From VGSG01 sp040756375 (lineage in GTDB: Bacteria; Desulfobacterota; Desulfomonilia; Desulfomonilales; Desulfomonilaceae), in the NCBI GenBank assembly GCA_040756375.1, contig JBFLZC010000001.1:434001-498000 (forward strand): a stretch of 64,000 nt of DNA. The letters are read 5' to 3'. Both the position numbers and the translations under genes were made by a program. The notes below the pieces were generated by a model. The model was given only the letters and a program-made list of their open reading frames with translations. It ran no database searches and had not been told where the DNA came from. Positions 9,320 to 17,072 of this stretch are shown here, one piece after another. Each line of letters starts with the position of its first letter. The stretch's first letter is position 1.

Positions 9320-9540
9320 TGCTTTTGCCTAGCCCCCCTTAGCACAGAATAAGAAGTTTTTGGGTCTCCTGTCATGCGAGGATTCAAGAGACGGCCGGAA
9401 AAACGTAGAGTTTTCTGGGGAGTGGCCGGGGAATCTTTCTTCGTAGGGGCGCACGGCCGTGCGCCCCTACAGCGCCCGCATCGCAGCCCATCCTCAAGAA
9501 CCCAAAAGTTCTGCGACCGTTTCTGCTCGGCTCCTCAGTG
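9311..9540. repeat. tandem-duplicated leader, copy 1
   Basis: About 230 nt upstream of paralogue A is closely similar to 10050-10272 upstream of paralogue B: the same order of ACCTATCATTGCTT, GACGGCCGGAAAA, GGGGAGT, a 28-nt palindrome, and CAGCGCCCGCATCGCAGCC. I see no gene in 9320-9671. Confidence 0.8.
9443..9470. repeat. perfect 28-nt palindrome
   Basis: The unit begins GTAGGGGCGCACGG and is its own reverse complement over all 28 nt. An identical copy is at 10180-10207. It is the simplest member of the GTAGGGGCG repeat family. Confidence 0.85.
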
Positions 9541-9671
9541 GGTTGATGGCAGTCAAACCGGGACAGGTTTTTCATAAGTTCGTCGGCTGGAAGTGACTCG
9601 TCCCACCGCGCTGCTCATGTCGCTCTCTTTCCCAAAAGAGCGAAGCAGAGAGTGACGCATCTTCACACAAA

Positions 9672-10055
9672 TCACCGACGTGGCAAGGTCAACAACGCGA
9701 TTATCAGCCCCATTAAGCCCAGAATGACGATTCCAAGCTCGAGCAATTTGGACCTCTGTCTCAAAATCTGTTCATTTGGCTTGAAATATGAGTAAAGAAG
9801 AAGGAAGCCTACGGACAATAACAATACAGCGAGCACTAGGATCCATCCCGGCCGCGCCGGTCTACCTGTACCCACAAGCCAGTCGTGCCATTGCGTTACG
9901 CCTTCAGGAAGGAAATCGCTCACATAAATATAGGAGACAGCAAGAATCGCTCCCACGAGGTACCCTAAGTAACGACGCTTCCTTGCCGGTTGGTCTTCCG
10001 TTTGTGCCTCGGCCGACGGACCGTCTAATTCTGGACCACCAGGATGACCTATCAT
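9672..10055 (-). CDS. Small membrane protein, paralogue B
   Basis: 127 residues and related to the 9026-9319 product: the same MIGHPGG start, Pro/Glu-rich N-terminal tail, and a QWHDWLVG loop after the first membrane span. It has an extra C-terminal hydrophobic helix (about residues 103-123, LGIVILGLMGLIIALL), giving about three spans. Function unknown. It is transcribed away from selA through a leader of about 215 nt that contains the 28-nt palindrome. Confidence 0.6.
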   Translation of the reverse strand: MIGHPGGPELDGPSAEAQTEDQPARKRRYLGYLVGAILAVSYIYVSDFLPEGVTQWHDWLVGTGRPARPGWILVLAVLLLSVGFLLLYSYFKPNEQILRQRSKLLELGIVILGLMGLIIALLTLPRR

Positions 10056-10272
10056 TGCTTCTGCCTAGGCCCCCCTCAGCACACAATGAGTCTTCTTTTG
10101 GTCTCTCATCATACAGAGAGCCGAGAGACGGCCGGAAAATCGTAGAGCTTTTTGGGGAGTAGCCGGGGATTCCTTCTTCGTAGGGGCGCACGGCCGTGCG
10201 CCCCTACAGCGCCCGCATCGCAGCCCATCCTCAAGAAACCAGAAGGTTTTACGACCGTTCTTACTCAGCTCC
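10050..10272. repeat. tandem-duplicated leader, copy 2
   Basis: Second copy of the leader at 9311-9540. It ends at the selA stop region, where the shared CAGCTCCTCAG-type sequence meets the last selA codons. The duplication therefore runs from the end of selA through the N-terminus of the membrane protein. Confidence 0.8.
10180..10207. repeat. perfect 28-nt palindrome
   Basis: Identical to 9443-9470. It could form a 14-bp stem in either transcript or a cruciform in DNA. Confidence 0.85.
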
Positions 10273-11691
10273 TCAGAATGCTTCAGCTCGATCCAAAGCT
10301 ATCTTCATGAGCTCCGCGACCGCGTCCGGTTCGCCTGGCAGCAGGGTGCGCGGGTCAATGAGGATTGCATCGTCTTTCACCAGCACGATTATCGGAGGAT
10401 CACCGGCTCTCAATGCCTGTTCCAGGCGGCCTGCGGACACTCTACGAGGCCGGACAGAGACCCTCGGGCCAGGAAGATCTTCCGTCGGAAGCGCTCCACC
10501 CCCTACTCTGCCTACGCCAACCACGATGCTTACTTCGGCTCGCTTTTTCAGCGCGGCACGCAGCTTTGCGGCAATGGTTTCCGCGATGGCGTCAAGCTCT
10601 TCGCGAGGCTTCATGATCATGGCCAGCGTCGGTACGCCGTCGGCCGGTCCTTCCGGCTTGGTGTATTCCAGCAGAGTGGCTTCCAACGCGGCAAGCGTGA
10701 GTTTGTCCATGCGGAGCGCTCTCGCAAGCGGATTGGTGCGCATCTGCTCGATCAGGTCCGCTCTGCCCGCGAGGATTCCCGCCTGCGGACCGCCCAGGAG
10801 CTTGTCACCGCTAAAGCTGACCACATCCACACCCGCAGCAATCACGCTCTGGACTGTGGTTTCCCTTTCAAGCCCGTACGGCGAGAGATCCACCAGGCAG
10901 CCGCTCCCCAGGTCCATCATGGTGGGCACGCCCCGATCGCGGCCGATAGCGACAAGCTCCTCCAGTTCAACTTCTCTGGTAAAGCCCTCTATCCGGTAAT
11001 TGCTTGGGTGCACCTTGAGGATGAGCGCAGTGTTTTCGTTGATCGCGTTGATGTAATCCCGTGGATGAGTGCGGTTGGTCGTGCCCACTTCACGCAGAAT
11101 AGCCCCGGAGCGGGCCATCACGTCCGGAATGCGGAATGACCCGCCGATCTCGATCAATTCCCCGCGGGAAACCACCACTTCCCGGCCTTGAGCCAGGCTT
11201 GACAGCGCCAAGAGCACCGCGGCTGCGTTGTTGTTCACGGCAATCGCGGCTTCCGCGCCCGTGAGCTCCTGCATAAGCTCACGTAAATGCGCATTCCGTT
11301 CGCCTCTGCGGCCTTCTTCCAGATTGTATTCCAGGTTGGAATAGGAGCAGGCAATCTCTGCGATTCGGTCGGCAACCCGCTTGGAAAGCGGCGACCGGCC
11401 CAGATTGGTGTGCACGATAACACCGGTGGCATTAATCACGGTGCGTAGCCGGGGCCCTACCCTTTCTTCAAGGAGACGAGCCACACGCTCCGCAACCGCT
11501 TTCATGGCGCAGTCTGCCTTTGCCGCGGCGCCGTCGCGAAGCTCTTCTCGGAGCTTCTCCAGCCCCAGCCTGACCATGCGCTTGATTAGCTCTTCGCTGT
11601 ATCGCGCTCGGAGTCGCGCAATAGCCTTGTCACTCAGCACACGGTCAACCGATGGGATGGCTCGCATCAGCTCTTGCGGGGAGTGCGCCAT
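10273..11691 (-). CDS. selA: L-seryl-tRNA(Sec) selenium transferase
   Basis: 472 residues, full length for bacterial SelA. It is a PLP enzyme that turns Ser-tRNA(Sec) into Sec-tRNA(Sec) using selenophosphate. Visible features are the N-terminal helical domain (AIPSVDRVL), the VINATGVIVHTNLGRSPL region, and the PLP-lysine motif SGDKLLGGPQAG in the middle of the protein. Its presence implies that the organism makes selenoproteins. The usual partners selB, selC and selD are not in this window, and I found no evident in-frame UGA selenoprotein gene here. The family call is secure. Confidence 0.95.
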   Translation of the reverse strand: MAHSPQELMRAIPSVDRVLSDKAIARLRARYSEELIKRMVRLGLEKLREELRDGAAAKADCAMKAVAERVARLLEERVGPRLRTVINATGVIVHTNLGRSPLSKRVADRIAEIACSYSNLEYNLEEGRRGERNAHLRELMQELTGAEAAIAVNNNAAAVLLALSSLAQGREVVVSRGELIEIGGSFRIPDVMARSGAILREVGTTNRTHPRDYINAINENTALILKVHPSNYRIEGFTREVELEELVAIGRDRGVPTMMDLGSGCLVDLSPYGLERETTVQSVIAAGVDVVSFSGDKLLGGPQAGILAGRADLIEQMRTNPLARALRMDKLTLAALEATLLEYTKPEGPADGVPTLAMIMKPREELDAIAETIAAKLRAALKKRAEVSIVVGVGRVGGGALPTEDLPGPRVSVRPRRVSAGRLEQALRAGDPPIIVLVKDDAILIDPRTLLPGEPDAVAELMKIALDRAEAF

Positions 11692-11707
11692 GCGAAGCTT
11701 CTCCGTA

Positions 11708-12289
11708 TTAGGAGTCTTTCAGCTTAAACGACTTGAGGGTGGCGTCAAAATCGCGGGAATAGGTTTCAAAATCTTTTCGAGGCGCGACAAAATCCACATT
11801 GATGATTTTCTGATCCGTGATAACGAATAGCCTCCACAGGCGAGCCTTCGTCTCGTCTCCAGGGGGCTGCTCTTTGTACAGGAATGCTTTGCCGCCGCGG
11901 ACGCGGATGGCTTCGACCTTTTCGATCTTCTTGTTGTTCTTGGCAGCCTGGAAGAGCTCGTCGTAGACCTTCTTGGACGACTTGGACAGATTGTCCCCCA
12001 CAACCAGGTAGATCTCAGCAGGCCCCTTCCGCCATTTGAGAATGCCCGCATCGTCCGACTGAATCGGCTCGAATCCCGGCGGGATCTTGATGTCGAAGAA
12101 CCGGTCGGCAGGATCCGCCGCGGGCACAGGTGCCTTCGGGATCGTGATTTCCTCTTCCTGAGCAAGCGCCGGCAAACCATACAGCAGGATGGATAGGAAG
12201 AGAGCAAGAGACAGGCAGCTTAACAGACGAAGCCAAAAAAGCTTGTCGGAAGAGGAAGAAAAGGTGCAACCGTTATTCTTAGCAATCAA
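11708..12289 (-). CDS. Secreted protein of unknown function
   Basis: 193 residues. The N-terminal ~45 residues contain a clear signal peptide (LLSCLSLALFLSILLYGL then PALAQ), so the protein is exported. The mature part has alternating strands (FFDIKIPPGFEP, AEIYLVVGDNL, RLFVITDQKIINVDFVAP) and resembles the small periplasmic alpha/beta proteins that track with membrane enzymes. I recognise no named family. The start is a TTG with no clear ribosome site, so it is uncertain. It lies 16 nt upstream of selA and may be co-transcribed with it. Confidence 0.6.
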   Translation of the reverse strand: MIAKNNGCTFSSSSDKLFWLRLLSCLSLALFLSILLYGLPALAQEEEITIPKAPVPAADPADRFFDIKIPPGFEPIQSDDAGILKWRKGPAEIYLVVGDNLSKSSKKVYDELFQAAKNNKKIEKVEAIRVRGGKAFLYKEQPPGDETKARLWRLFVITDQKIINVDFVAPRKDFETYSRDFDATLKSFKLKDS

Positions 12290-12472
12290 TGTATGACCTC
12301 TTCAATCCCAATTCAGTCGATACTCTTCATTCTCAGGCCACCGAACGGCGACAAACCGCCAGGAATTCGCCCGAAATACTCGTTGGAAGCGCTGGAAGCG
12401 CTTCCGCAAGCGGAGAGTTTTTGGGGAGGGGTCCGGGGAGGCCCTTTTTACACAAAAAGGGCCGCCCCGGCC

Positions 12473-12482
12473 NNNNNNNNNN
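12473..12482. other. assembly gap (10 Ns)
   Basis: Ten consecutive Ns joining two contigs. The gap lies directly after the second arm of a strong hairpin, a common place for short-read assembly to break. Confidence 0.95.
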
Positions 12483-12505
12483 GGGCCCGCGCCTCTCGCG
12501 CCCCG

Positions 12506-12603
<98 letters not shown>

Positions 12604-12704
12604 TCTTCAAAAACTCTTGGAGTATGCAACCGCTCTTCGGCGCCGGGCGATTGACCTCAGATGCCCGGATTGTTAGCATGATTGCGGCAAAGTGTCAAAA
12701 GACC

Positions 12705-14057
12705 ATGAAACCTTCGGAAACCGATTCAAGAAAAAGAGCAGCCGTATACGTGCTCGGATGTAAGGTCAACCAGGCTGAAGCCGCGGCCATGGGACGCATC
12801 CTTGAAGAGCGAGGTTACGTGGTTGACGGAACGGCAGGTGCGCCTGACCTGGTTCTTGTGAATACCTGCTGCGTGACCTCACGTGCTGAAGCCAAGTCTC
12901 GGCGAACGATTAATCGATTGGCCCGGCAATTCCCTTCAGCTCGACTCGTGATTACGGGGTGCCTCGCGGAAATCGATCCTTCCGTGGTGGAACGGCTCTC
13001 GCAAGACCGGCTTGTTATGGGCACGTTCGAGAAAGACCATTTTCAGGAATTCCTCGAAGGGGAGACGCAGCCCGGCCAAGACGAGACTCGAACACGCGCT
13101 GCGCATTCGGTAGAGTTCGGAGACCTTGGCCCTGCCGCGATTCCCGGAAGGGCCAGAGCTTTCCTCAAGGTTCAGGATGGCTGTTCCCAGCGCTGCACGT
13201 ACTGCATCGTCCCAAGAGCCAGAGGTCCATCCCGAAGCCTGGCCGAAGAAAAAGTTATTGAACACGCTAGGAGCCTGGAAGCTTCAGGATTCGTAGAAAT
13301 TGTCCTTACCGGCGTGCATCTGGGCATGTACGGCCGAGATTTGTCTTCTGCGACGTCTCTGGAACGCCTGCTTGAGCGACTCCTTCAGGAAAGCTCCCAA
13401 GCTCGATTCAGACTGAGCTCAATGGAACCGCAGGAAATCACGGACGGGCTGCTCGCGCTGATCGCTGCACAGCCCCGCATTTGCCGTCATTTTCATATTC
13501 CGCTCCAGAGCGGTGATGACGCGATCCTGCGGCGCATGGGCCGACCGTACAGCGCTTCGATGATCAGGAATCTCGTCCGCCGGATTTACGATACGATTCC
13601 CGACGCGTGCATCGGTCTGGATGTGATGGTGGGCTTTCCTGGCGAGGATGACGACTCCTTCCTTAAGACCCGCGCCTTGATCGAGGAACTGAACCCATCG
13701 TATCTCCATGTGTTCCCGTTTTCGCCACGCCCGGGGACGCCTGCCGCGTCTTTCAAACCCCGCGTTCCCGCATCCATAGCTCAGAGCCGTGTGGATGAGC
13801 TGAGAAGCCTATCCGCGACCTTCCGCCGAGCTTTCTATGAACGATTCCTGGGACAAACCCTTGAAGCAGTCTTGGAATCCGAGCCCGACACCCGCTCAGG
13901 CTTTGTCAAAGCCCGAACCAGCAATTACATACCGGTTCTGGTGCAACTCGGGGCTTCCGACGATTTACCGCGCCGCTTTCCAGTCAAGCTTGAAACGATA
14001 AAGAATGGAGAAGTGATCGGCAGAATGGAGGTATCGGGGGGACGGGAGATCAGGTGA
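12705..14057 (+). CDS. mtaB: tRNA t6A37 methylthiotransferase MtaB
   Basis: About 450 residues. It is a radical SAM methylthiotransferase that converts t6A37 to ms2t6A37 in tRNAs. The N-terminal UPF0004 domain has the second-cluster cysteines at about 19, 55 and 86 (VLGCKVNQAE, NTCCVTS, ITGCLAE). The radical SAM motif is CSQRCTYCIVPRARG (CxxxCxxC). GCKVNQ is characteristic of MtaB rather than MiaB. A short TRAM-like tail follows. The frame is open back to 12624; the ATG at 12705 gives the usual N-terminus, but no strong ribosome site decides it. Confidence 0.92.
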   Translation: MKPSETDSRKRAAVYVLGCKVNQAEAAAMGRILEERGYVVDGTAGAPDLVLVNTCCVTSRAEAKSRRTINRLARQFPSARLVITGCLAEIDPSVVERLSQDRLVMGTFEKDHFQEFLEGETQPGQDETRTRAAHSVEFGDLGPAAIPGRARAFLKVQDGCSQRCTYCIVPRARGPSRSLAEEKVIEHARSLEASGFVEIVLTGVHLGMYGRDLSSATSLERLLERLLQESSQARFRLSSMEPQEITDGLLALIAAQPRICRHFHIPLQSGDDAILRRMGRPYSASMIRNLVRRIYDTIPDACIGLDVMVGFPGEDDDSFLKTRALIEELNPSYLHVFPFSPRPGTPAASFKPRVPASIAQSRVDELRSLSATFRRAFYERFLGQTLEAVLESEPDTRSGFVKARTSNYIPVLVQLGASDDLPRRFPVKLETIKNGEVIGRMEVSGGREIR

Positions 14058-14100
14058 TACGAGTGCGCGGTCAAGCAACGAATGGTCCAGTGAATCAGAC

Positions 14101-14187
14101 ACGGACCTGCCAAAGCTCAGGTCCGTGGCGCCCCGGACCGATATTGGTTGGCTGTTGGGTGCCACTGACCTGGGCACCAGGTCAGTG
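14101..14187. terminator. two tandem hairpins between convergent genes
   Basis: Hairpin 1 is ACGGACCTG (14101-14109) with CAGGTCCGT (14118-14126). Hairpin 2 is CACTGACCTGG (14163-14173) with CCAGGTCAGTG (14177-14187), a perfect 11-bp stem with a 3-nt loop followed by GCTGCTTTT. They lie between the mtaB stop and the stop of the nucleotidyltransferase gene and probably end both transcripts. Confidence 0.6.
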
Positions 14188-14238
14188 CTGCTTTTGGTCC
14201 GACGTCTTCTTCACCGTTTGAAAGCGAACTGGTATGAG

Positions 14239-14949
14239 TCAAGAATCCATTGACGCTATTTCCCTGACTCGCTGAAGAGAGATCGAGACGCGTTCAGGGT
14301 TCTCGCCTCCGGCTTCCATATATCCAGGGAGAGATTCCAAGAATGCCTCTTCGTCTAATAAAGCAGCGAAGGCTTTCACGAGGAAATCCTTGATCTCGCG
14401 AGGAGACAAGCTGATCTCCTCAACCACTTCGGGGCGTCCGTCCACGACAGCGATCACGTCCTCGATGTCGGGACTCCCCATGAAATCGTCGTGTCCTCTA
14501 TCTTTGAAAGCTTCAAGTTTCGTGGCCAAGAAGCATGGAGCAGAAACAACCCGAATGGTGAGGCCCTCGGCAATCTCCAGTGGGACAGCGGTTTCCAACG
14601 CAACAACATAGTATTTGCTTGCAAATCCCAGCACCCGACCCCGCGCAGGCATGGTATCGACCTTGACGCCATCGATGATCCATCGGCACACCGGCCCGCC
14701 TTCTGCTTGGGAATCCTCTACAAATCCTAAGGACCGGAGCAGGTTGCTGAGTTGGTAGTAGTCGTGCAAGGACGCCACGTCTACGATCATGTCTACATCA
14801 TTTGTGCCTCGCACTGGCGGAGAGGCCGGATCGGTAATCAAGAGGTCGACAACAGCCCCTCCCACAAGGACCACCTTTTCACGCAGTCCAGCGAGTCGTT
14901 CCGCCACGTGCTTCACCATCGCCAGATTTATTGGATTCGGAGTCCTCAT
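14239..14949 (-). CDS. Nucleotidyltransferase, AbiEii/MNT-like (putative toxin)
   Basis: 236 residues. The N-terminal half has the nucleotidyltransferase signature: VVLVGGAVVDLL (Gly-Gly at 30-31), then TNDVDMIVD with metal-binding Asp51 and Asp53, and a third acidic position in GVKVDTMP. The middle part ATKLEAFKDRGHDD is typical of AbiEii-like enzymes, which transfer nucleotides to RNA or protein in type IV toxin-antitoxin systems. The start ATG overlaps the stop of the upstream winged-helix gene by 4 nt (ATGA), so the two are translationally coupled. The fold is well supported; a toxin role is inferred. Confidence 0.75.
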   Translation of the reverse strand: MRTPNPINLAMVKHVAERLAGLREKVVLVGGAVVDLLITDPASPPVRGTNDVDMIVDVASLHDYYQLSNLLRSLGFVEDSQAEGGPVCRWIIDGVKVDTMPARGRVLGFASKYYVVALETAVPLEIAEGLTIRVVSAPCFLATKLEAFKDRGHDDFMGSPDIEDVIAVVDGRPEVVEEISLSPREIKDFLVKAFAALLDEEAFLESLPGYMEAGGENPERVSISLQRVREIASMDS

Positions 14950-15509
14950 GTACTTTCCGTAAAGGCCCCAATGGTATCAGAGGCTTTGCGCGATCTGCTT
15001 CTGGGACGCAGTCTCATTTTTAGCTCTTCGATGGCAATCGAAACTTCTCGCGCTCTTCCTCCCCGAATAGCATCCACGAGCGCTAGAAGTTCGTACAGGT
15101 AGGCATCCTTCTCGGCAGCCTGGGGAACCGCTTTGTGTAGAGGAGAGAACACATACCCTCGCACCGCGCCCTTGGCGTAAGGCCACACCGGAGAATACTC
15201 GGCCGTTTGGACAATCTGAGATGCCAAAGGCGGAGCCGCGTAGCTTGTTGGCATCCCGCGAGCCAGACCACCACGTTGGGGAGGGAAGACGTACTTGATA
15301 CCGTGAATGAGAAACTCTTCCACTGCTGCTCTTCGAGGCTTTTTCTTCACGGGATCAAGGAGTTTGCACTCTATCGCTCGCTGGACACTGCCGTGCACGC
15401 CTGAAGGACTCATAAAAAGCTCTTCAGCGAGAGAGGGATAAGACCATCTCCGCTCTCCGAGGGAGGCGAGCTTCAGTACAAGGACAATATCATGTGATCT
15501 TAGACTCAT
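14946..15509 (-). CDS. Winged-helix DNA-binding protein paired with the nucleotidyltransferase
   Basis: 187 residues. The N-terminal ~60 form a MarR-like winged helix (IVLVLKLASLG, then YPSLAEELFMSPSGVHGSVQ). It is followed by a conserved block, LIHGIKYVFPPQRGG, ARGMPTSYAAPPL and PVWPYAKGAVRGY, and a final helical segment LYELLALVDAIRGGRARE. I know this arrangement as a conserved family often next to nucleotidyltransferases, but cannot name it. It is the first gene of a two-gene operon and probably the autoregulator or antitoxin. A palindrome overlaps its promoter (see 15509-15544). Confidence 0.7.
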   Translation of the reverse strand: MSLRSHDIVLVLKLASLGERRWSYPSLAEELFMSPSGVHGSVQRAIECKLLDPVKKKPRRAAVEEFLIHGIKYVFPPQRGGLARGMPTSYAAPPLASQIVQTAEYSPVWPYAKGAVRGYVFSPLHKAVPQAAEKDAYLYELLALVDAIRGGRAREVSIAIEELKMRLRPRSRSRKASDTIGAFTEST

Positions 15510-15544
15510 AGGAGTATTTTATTCTCTATTCATGAATGACGCAA
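15509..15544 (-). promoter_or_regulatory. promoter with palindromic operator; probably leaderless
   Basis: On the minus strand the -35 TTGCGT (15544-15539), a 17-nt spacer and the -10 TAAAAT (15521-15516) precede the ATG at 15509 by only 6 nt. The transcript would start at or next to the start codon, and no ribosome site exists. The spacer contains the perfect palindrome ATTCATGAAT (15528-15537), a good candidate operator for the winged-helix product. Confidence 0.55.
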
Positions 15545-15685
15545 GTAATATTGACATCGTCTTGTAATTATTTAATAAACTATTGCATTTGGCGGTCTTA
15601 GGATCGGAGCGTGAGGGAAAAGGGCGTGGCGAGGAGCCAGCACACCAGCCTCGACACCAAAACTGCTAAAGCGGGGCAGTGTCTA

Positions 15686-15904
15686 CTATTGCGGCCCCGA
15701 CGCCGCAACGGTTTCGAAAAGCAGCTTCCGTGTGTCGAGCTTGGGGACGCGCTTTGACAAATGGAGCATCTCTATGCCCACCACTTTGTTTTCCGCGTTG
15801 TAATCTACTATCACTCCCGGGGACACCTCTTCAGACTCCACGGCGGCAGATTCGTCAAGAGTGAGGTACAACGCGTCAGCTTCGAGGTCAATCTTCAGTT
15901 TCAT
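15686..15904 (-). CDS. DUF2283-family small protein
   Basis: 72 residues. The pattern DLEADALYLTL, VSPGVIVDYN and VVGIEML is that of DUF2283, a short all-beta domain of unknown function often found near toxin-antitoxin or defence genes. It is a single gene read from about 50 nt before the DUF5131 gene's stop. No catalytic residues are evident. Confidence 0.8.
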   Translation of the reverse strand: MKLKIDLEADALYLTLDESAAVESEEVSPGVIVDYNAENKVVGIEMLHLSKRVPKLDTRKLLFETVAASGPQ

Positions 15905-15953
15905 AGCCTCCCTCTCATGTTTCGATCAAAGAAAAGGGTAGGAGACGTGACCT

Positions 15954-16679
15954 TCAGAAGAGGCGAGCGCGAGGATCGGGCATCTGATCCCAGATACGCC
16001 CCTCCAGGGCTCGTCCGGCCTTCTTCTTGTTCCTTCCTCCCCACTGTTTGAAGAAGAAAGGCACATCGGATTTCACACATTGATCCCGTATCTCGCTGAC
16101 CCACTCGGATGCCATCGGCCGTGCCCTGTAGCCCGACTCACCGCCCAAGATAACCCAGTCAATGAGATGCAATTCAAGATTACGGATTGGCCCCAACAAG
16201 GGTTCAAGTGACAAGAATTTGAGCTTCGCGCCTGTTCGTTTGAGCTGATCGATGCGAAAGGCGTAGTCAGCCGTCTCCACGGTGACCCCCATCCACACGT
16301 TCTGAGGCCACGTCAGCAGGGAATCGAGTTTCAGCAGGCGTTCGGATCTCTTCGTGAGGATCTGGAATTGATGATGGCTTGCACGATGCATGACCTCGAA
16401 AATCTTTAATATGAAGCCAGTGGGCACGTCATTGTGGAACAGGTCGCTCATAGAATTGACAAAAACTCTTTTCGGGTGCTTCCATTGAAACGGAAGCCCG
16501 AGCACATGCTCATGAATAGTCACTTTGAACCCATTCCGATAGTTCGCAGACCCCATGGCCTGAAGTCGCCGAGCCATGCATTCTGCGTAGCAGTTCATAC
16601 AGCCCGGGCTCACTTTCGAACACCCGGTTACAGGGTTCCACGTCGCCTGAGTCCATTCAATACCGGTGTTAAGAGACAT
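15954..16679 (-). CDS. DUF5131-family (phage Gp37/Gp68-like) protein
   Basis: About 241 residues from the ATG at 16679, which gives the canonical N-terminus MSLNTGIEWTQATWNPVTG. The cysteine motif CSKVSPGCMNCYAECMA resembles a radical SAM-type cluster site. Other family marks are VFVNSMSDLFH, ILTKRSERL, the WMGVTVE motif, and LGGESGYRARPM followed by PFFFKQWGG. The reaction is unknown. The family is usually paired with the three-Cys-motif partner protein TcmP, and the start of this gene overlaps a TcmP C-terminal fragment by 11 nt. That partner is truncated here. Confidence 0.85.
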   Translation of the reverse strand: MSLNTGIEWTQATWNPVTGCSKVSPGCMNCYAECMARRLQAMGSANYRNGFKVTIHEHVLGLPFQWKHPKRVFVNSMSDLFHNDVPTGFILKIFEVMHRASHHQFQILTKRSERLLKLDSLLTWPQNVWMGVTVETADYAFRIDQLKRTGAKLKFLSLEPLLGPIRNLELHLIDWVILGGESGYRARPMASEWVSEIRDQCVKSDVPFFFKQWGGRNKKKAGRALEGRIWDQMPDPRARLF

Positions 16680-16902
16680 AAGGGACAGCCCTCTCCGAAT
16701 GCTTCTTGAATATCTCTGATACGATCTTTCCGCCCGTGTCATTGTGCGATGCGAAGAACAAATAATAAATGACTGCGTGCTGACTGTTCACCATGGGCAA
16801 TGGCTCCGAGACAAACTTGAATCCGGCTACGGCAAGAAGACGGCGCTTAAACGCATCGGCTATCTCCTCGTTCGTTGTCTTTGCGGTCGCACAATCCAGC
16901 AC
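16669..16902 (-). pseudogene. tcmP: C-terminal remnant of three-Cys-motif partner protein TcmP
   Basis: 77 residues match the end of TcmP in style: TNEEIADAFKRRL, then a PMVNSQHAVIYYLFFAS strand and KIVSEIFKKH. Normal TcmP is several times longer. Upstream of 16902 the homology stops at a REP-like palindrome (16905-16964), so the N-terminal part has been lost. The only start is a GTG without a ribosome site. The overlap with the DUF5131 start is as expected for an intact tcmP-DUF5131 pair. Recognition is from memory of the family and is moderately certain. Confidence 0.55.
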
Positions 16903-16904
16903 AA

Positions 16905-16964
16905 TCCGGGGACACCATACCCAATTTGCGCTGAGGCGCGAGAATCAAGTAAGGTGTCCCCAGA
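16905..16964. repeat. REP-like palindromic element (GGGGACACC)
   Basis: The arms TCCGGGGACACCATAC and GTAAGGTGTCCCCAGA flank a 32-nt centre that itself holds CGCTGAGGCGCG. Such GGGGACACC arms are typical of REP elements mobilised by Y1 (IS200-like) transposases. No transposase gene is present here. The element abuts the tcmP remnant. Confidence 0.55.
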
Positions 16965-17072
16965 TTTATTTGCCACCTCATTCCATTCCTCGCCCCACAG
17001 GCAGTCTTGCGTCTCTTGACAACTCCCCCGATCTGTGATTATCGCGCGGAGCTACAAACGAAGGAGACAAAA

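Noticed and set aside
10196..10999. Long plus-strand frame of 267 codons opposite selA
   Set aside because: It is the complementary shadow of selA; composition is Ser/Arg-rich without domain features, and selA itself is unambiguous.
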